DNA of 64,000 nt from Linum tenue (Eukaryota; Streptophyta; Magnoliopsida; Malpighiales; Linaceae). Below are positions 61,965-64,000 of this stretch, one piece after another (positions within the stretch are counted from its first letter, which is position 1; every line of letters starts with the position of its first letter). The translations under genes and the position numbers were made by a program. Below the pieces are notes generated by a model. It did not search any database and was not told where the DNA came from. It saw only the letters and a list, made by a program, of their open reading frames with translations. Where the stretch lies: contig CAMGYJ010000006.1 in NCBI GenBank assembly GCA_946122785.1, positions 40,196,066-40,260,065 of the forward strand, in the 5' to 3' direction.

Positions 61965-64000
61965 TGCATAGATGGCTCAATTACCCTTTTCCGATAGTAC
62001 TAGTGATATTATTGAACCGTTTCATGTGGTTCACTCTGATCTCTAGGGGGGCCTCTACGGTCACGTCTCGTCTTGGTTACCGTCATTTTCCCTTATTTGT
62101 TGACTAAGCAACTCGTTACACGTGGGTTTATTTTCTGCGATTCAAATCGAACTAGCTACTGTGGTGAGGGAATTTATTTGTATGGCCCGGACTCAGTTTT
62201 CTCATATAGTTCGGATTCTGCGTTCTGACCCAGGCGACGAATTTAACTCTCTTCCTCTTCATGAGTTCTTTAAATCTAAGGGTATTTTGTGGCAACCTTC
62301 CCGCCCCAGCGTTTCTCCACAGAATCGGGTAGTGGAACTTAAGAATCGTCATGTCTTAGAGCTTGCAAGGGCCATTCTTATTCATTCCTATGAGCCGCCG
62401 CAATTCTAGGTGGAGGCGGTTCACACTGTGGTCCATCTTATTAATCGCCAAATTACACCTGTCCTCAAGAATCAATATCCCTATTATGCTTTGCTCTCCA
62501 AACATCCTGACTATTCGCAACTTTGTGTGTTTGGCTGCTTGTGCTTCGTCCTCTTAGCTCCCCACGAATGACATAAGCTCATCTCTAAGACTGTGAAGTG
62601 CATCTTCCTTGGGTATAGCAATCGTCACAAAGGGTTCTTATGTTACAATCCGGTTCAACGCCGTCTTCGCATATCTCGCGATGTTATTTTCTTCAAACAT
62701 ATCATGTATTATGTTTTCGATTCTTCCCCTAGTAGCATTTCTTGTGATTTTTATAGGCTTTCCCGTCGTCCCTCCTTGATGACGACGATGATGCTGCCCT
62801 CTTCCCTCCGGTTGAGCCGAGTCCTGGTGTTGACCCCGATCCCCCTCCTTCTCCTCCTACTACTGTCGGTCCTCCTCCACCTCTTCGCCAGCCGCAGCCC
62901 GCCAATTTGGGTAAACCACCCTCCTACCTCTTGGAGAATTTTATTAATTAAGGTGTGGAGCCTTTTTATGTTCCTCATTCTTATCGTCAGACTCGTGATG
63001 AACCACGCTAGAGGGCGGCAATGGATGTTGAAATGGATGCCTTGGACGAGAACCATACCTGGAACTTAGTCCCTCGACCTCCACCATCTATTCTTGTTAT
63101 TGGGACTCGTTGGGGTTCGGTGTCGACTATAATGAAACATTTGCTCTAGTTGTTTGTATGCAGATTATCCGGACTATTCTCGCCGTAGTCTTGACTAATA
63201 ATTGGCCTCTTAGGCAATTGAATGTTAAGAATGCCTTTTTACATGGGTATTGAAGGAGACAATATATATGGAGCGTCCACCTGTATATTCCAAACGCGAT
63301 GCCTCTACTGTTTTCCTTCTTCGTCGTTCCCTGTATGGTCTCAAACAGGCGCCGAGAGCAAGGTTTGACACCTTCCATCAGGTTGTTCATCAGGCTGGCT
63401 TTACTTAGAGTTCATGTGATCCCTCTCTTTTCTTATGGCATACTATTTATGGTATTGTTCTTTTACTTATTTATGTCGATGATATGATTTTACTGGCAGT
63501 GATCATGAGGGTATCGAGGAGCTCACTGCTTCTCTCAGCTGGGCATATCACATTAAGGATCTTGGTGCTCTGTCTTATTTTCTCGTGCTTGAGGTATAGC
63601 GGAATTCTAATGGTATTTTTACGAATCAGTGTTAAGTATATTATGGATTGGGCTACGGTCAATTTGATGACTATACCCCTTGCTCCACTCCCACGGAGCA
63701 GAATGTGAAGTTAAGTCGTGATGATGGTGAGCCTCTTCCTAATGGCACGCAGTATTGACAGATTGTGGGTAGTTTGATGTATCTTCTTCACTCCCGGCTT
63801 GATCTTGCTTATGCTATTCAGATTATGAGCCAGTATATGTATGATCCTCGTACGCGTCATCTTCATGCCATGCAGTGGATACTGCATTATTTACGGGCTA
63901 CTCATGATGTTGGTCTTCTTCTTTCTTCTCGCGATGATCATACTCTATGTGCATATGCCGATGCTGATTTTGATGGCTGCATTTATACCCGTCGTTCGAC
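61965..64000 (+). pseudogene. Ty1/Copia pol fragment: integrase and RT, decayed
   Basis: Integrase pieces: FHVVHSDL with the first Asp, RTQFSHIVRILRSDPGDEFN with the second, and VVELKNRHVLELARAILIH with Glu. Then LINRQITPVLKNQYPYYALL, YSQLCVFGCLCFV and CIFLGYSNRHKGFLCYNPVQ. The RT follows in broken frames: LDENHTWNLVPRP (about 63040), LNVKNAFLHGY, TIYMERPPVYSKRD, then SLYGLKQAPRARFDTFHQV and the catalytic YVDDMIL (about 63470-63495). It continues towards RNase H (GSLMYLLHSRLDLAYAI, CAYADADFDGC) and runs off the window. Gag, protease and the 5' LTR are absent; numerous stops. Confidence 0.88.

Overview
This is nuclear DNA of a flowering plant, most likely a eudicot. The evidence is spliced genes with GT-AG introns, plant-only gene families (a FAR1-related factor, a DUF761 protein) and dense plant transposable elements of nearly every major order. 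There is nothing bacterial, organellar or viral in it. The sequence does not let me name a species.

Three host genes look intact. (1) 15172-19199 (+): a 13-coding-exon acetyl-CoA acetyltransferase (thiolase II, 402 aa), with a 5'UTR exon from about 14600. (2) 31484-32122 (+): a single-exon 212-aa DUF761-type membrane protein. (3) 36102-38275 (-): a two-exon FAR1-RELATED SEQUENCE protein (690 aa, closest to FRS11), itself a domesticated Mutator transposase. Nothing links the three in one pathway; they are islands in repeat sequence.

Layout. 1-2.7 kb: 3' end of a Ty3/Gypsy element of the Athila/Tat group. 2.7-3.1 kb: degenerate tandem array. 4.64-4.91 kb: solo LTR carrying a 5S rRNA-like sequence (Cassandra type). 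5.25-7.12 kb: minus-strand LINE with a 15-bp target-site duplication. 7.6-8.0 kb: MITE. 8.3-12.35 kb: plus-strand LINE whose RNase H is split by a Helitron (10068-12091). 12.6-13.3 kb: inverted-repeat element. 13.36-14.55 kb: non-autonomous hAT directly upstream of the thiolase gene. The large thiolase intron holds a Pack-MULE (16671-18146) with captured L-cysteine desulfhydrase sequence. 19.3-20.4 kb: minus-strand chromovirus. 20.4-25.7 kb: LTR fragment, Gypsy integrase, long 3' noncoding region and LTR, with a small hAT inside. 26.7-31.0 kb: decayed Ac-like hAT with a MITE in its transposase. 34.5-35.9 kb: second Pack-MULE, with a subtilase fragment. 39.3-42.1 kb: third LINE. 42.2-46.2 kb: hAT element containing a CACTA-like element and a satellite. 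47.7 kb: 79-nt almost pure G tract. 49.2-50.5 kb: large inverted repeat. 50.6-51.6 kb: LINE remnant. 51.6-53.2 kb: PIF/Harbinger transposase relic fused at a G tract to Gypsy 3' sequence. 54.9-61.9 kb: a Gypsy LTR split by a complete non-autonomous LTR retrotransposon (55312-60792). 61.9-64 kb: decayed Copia pol.

The main result is a set of precise nested insertions, many fixed to the base by target-site duplications, and two cases of gene capture by MULEs. I found no convincing new multi-gene system. The least explained items are a conserved noncoding module between two purine tracts in the Gypsy elements, family-specific palindromes repeated inside LTRs, and the acidic single ORF of the non-autonomous LTR element.
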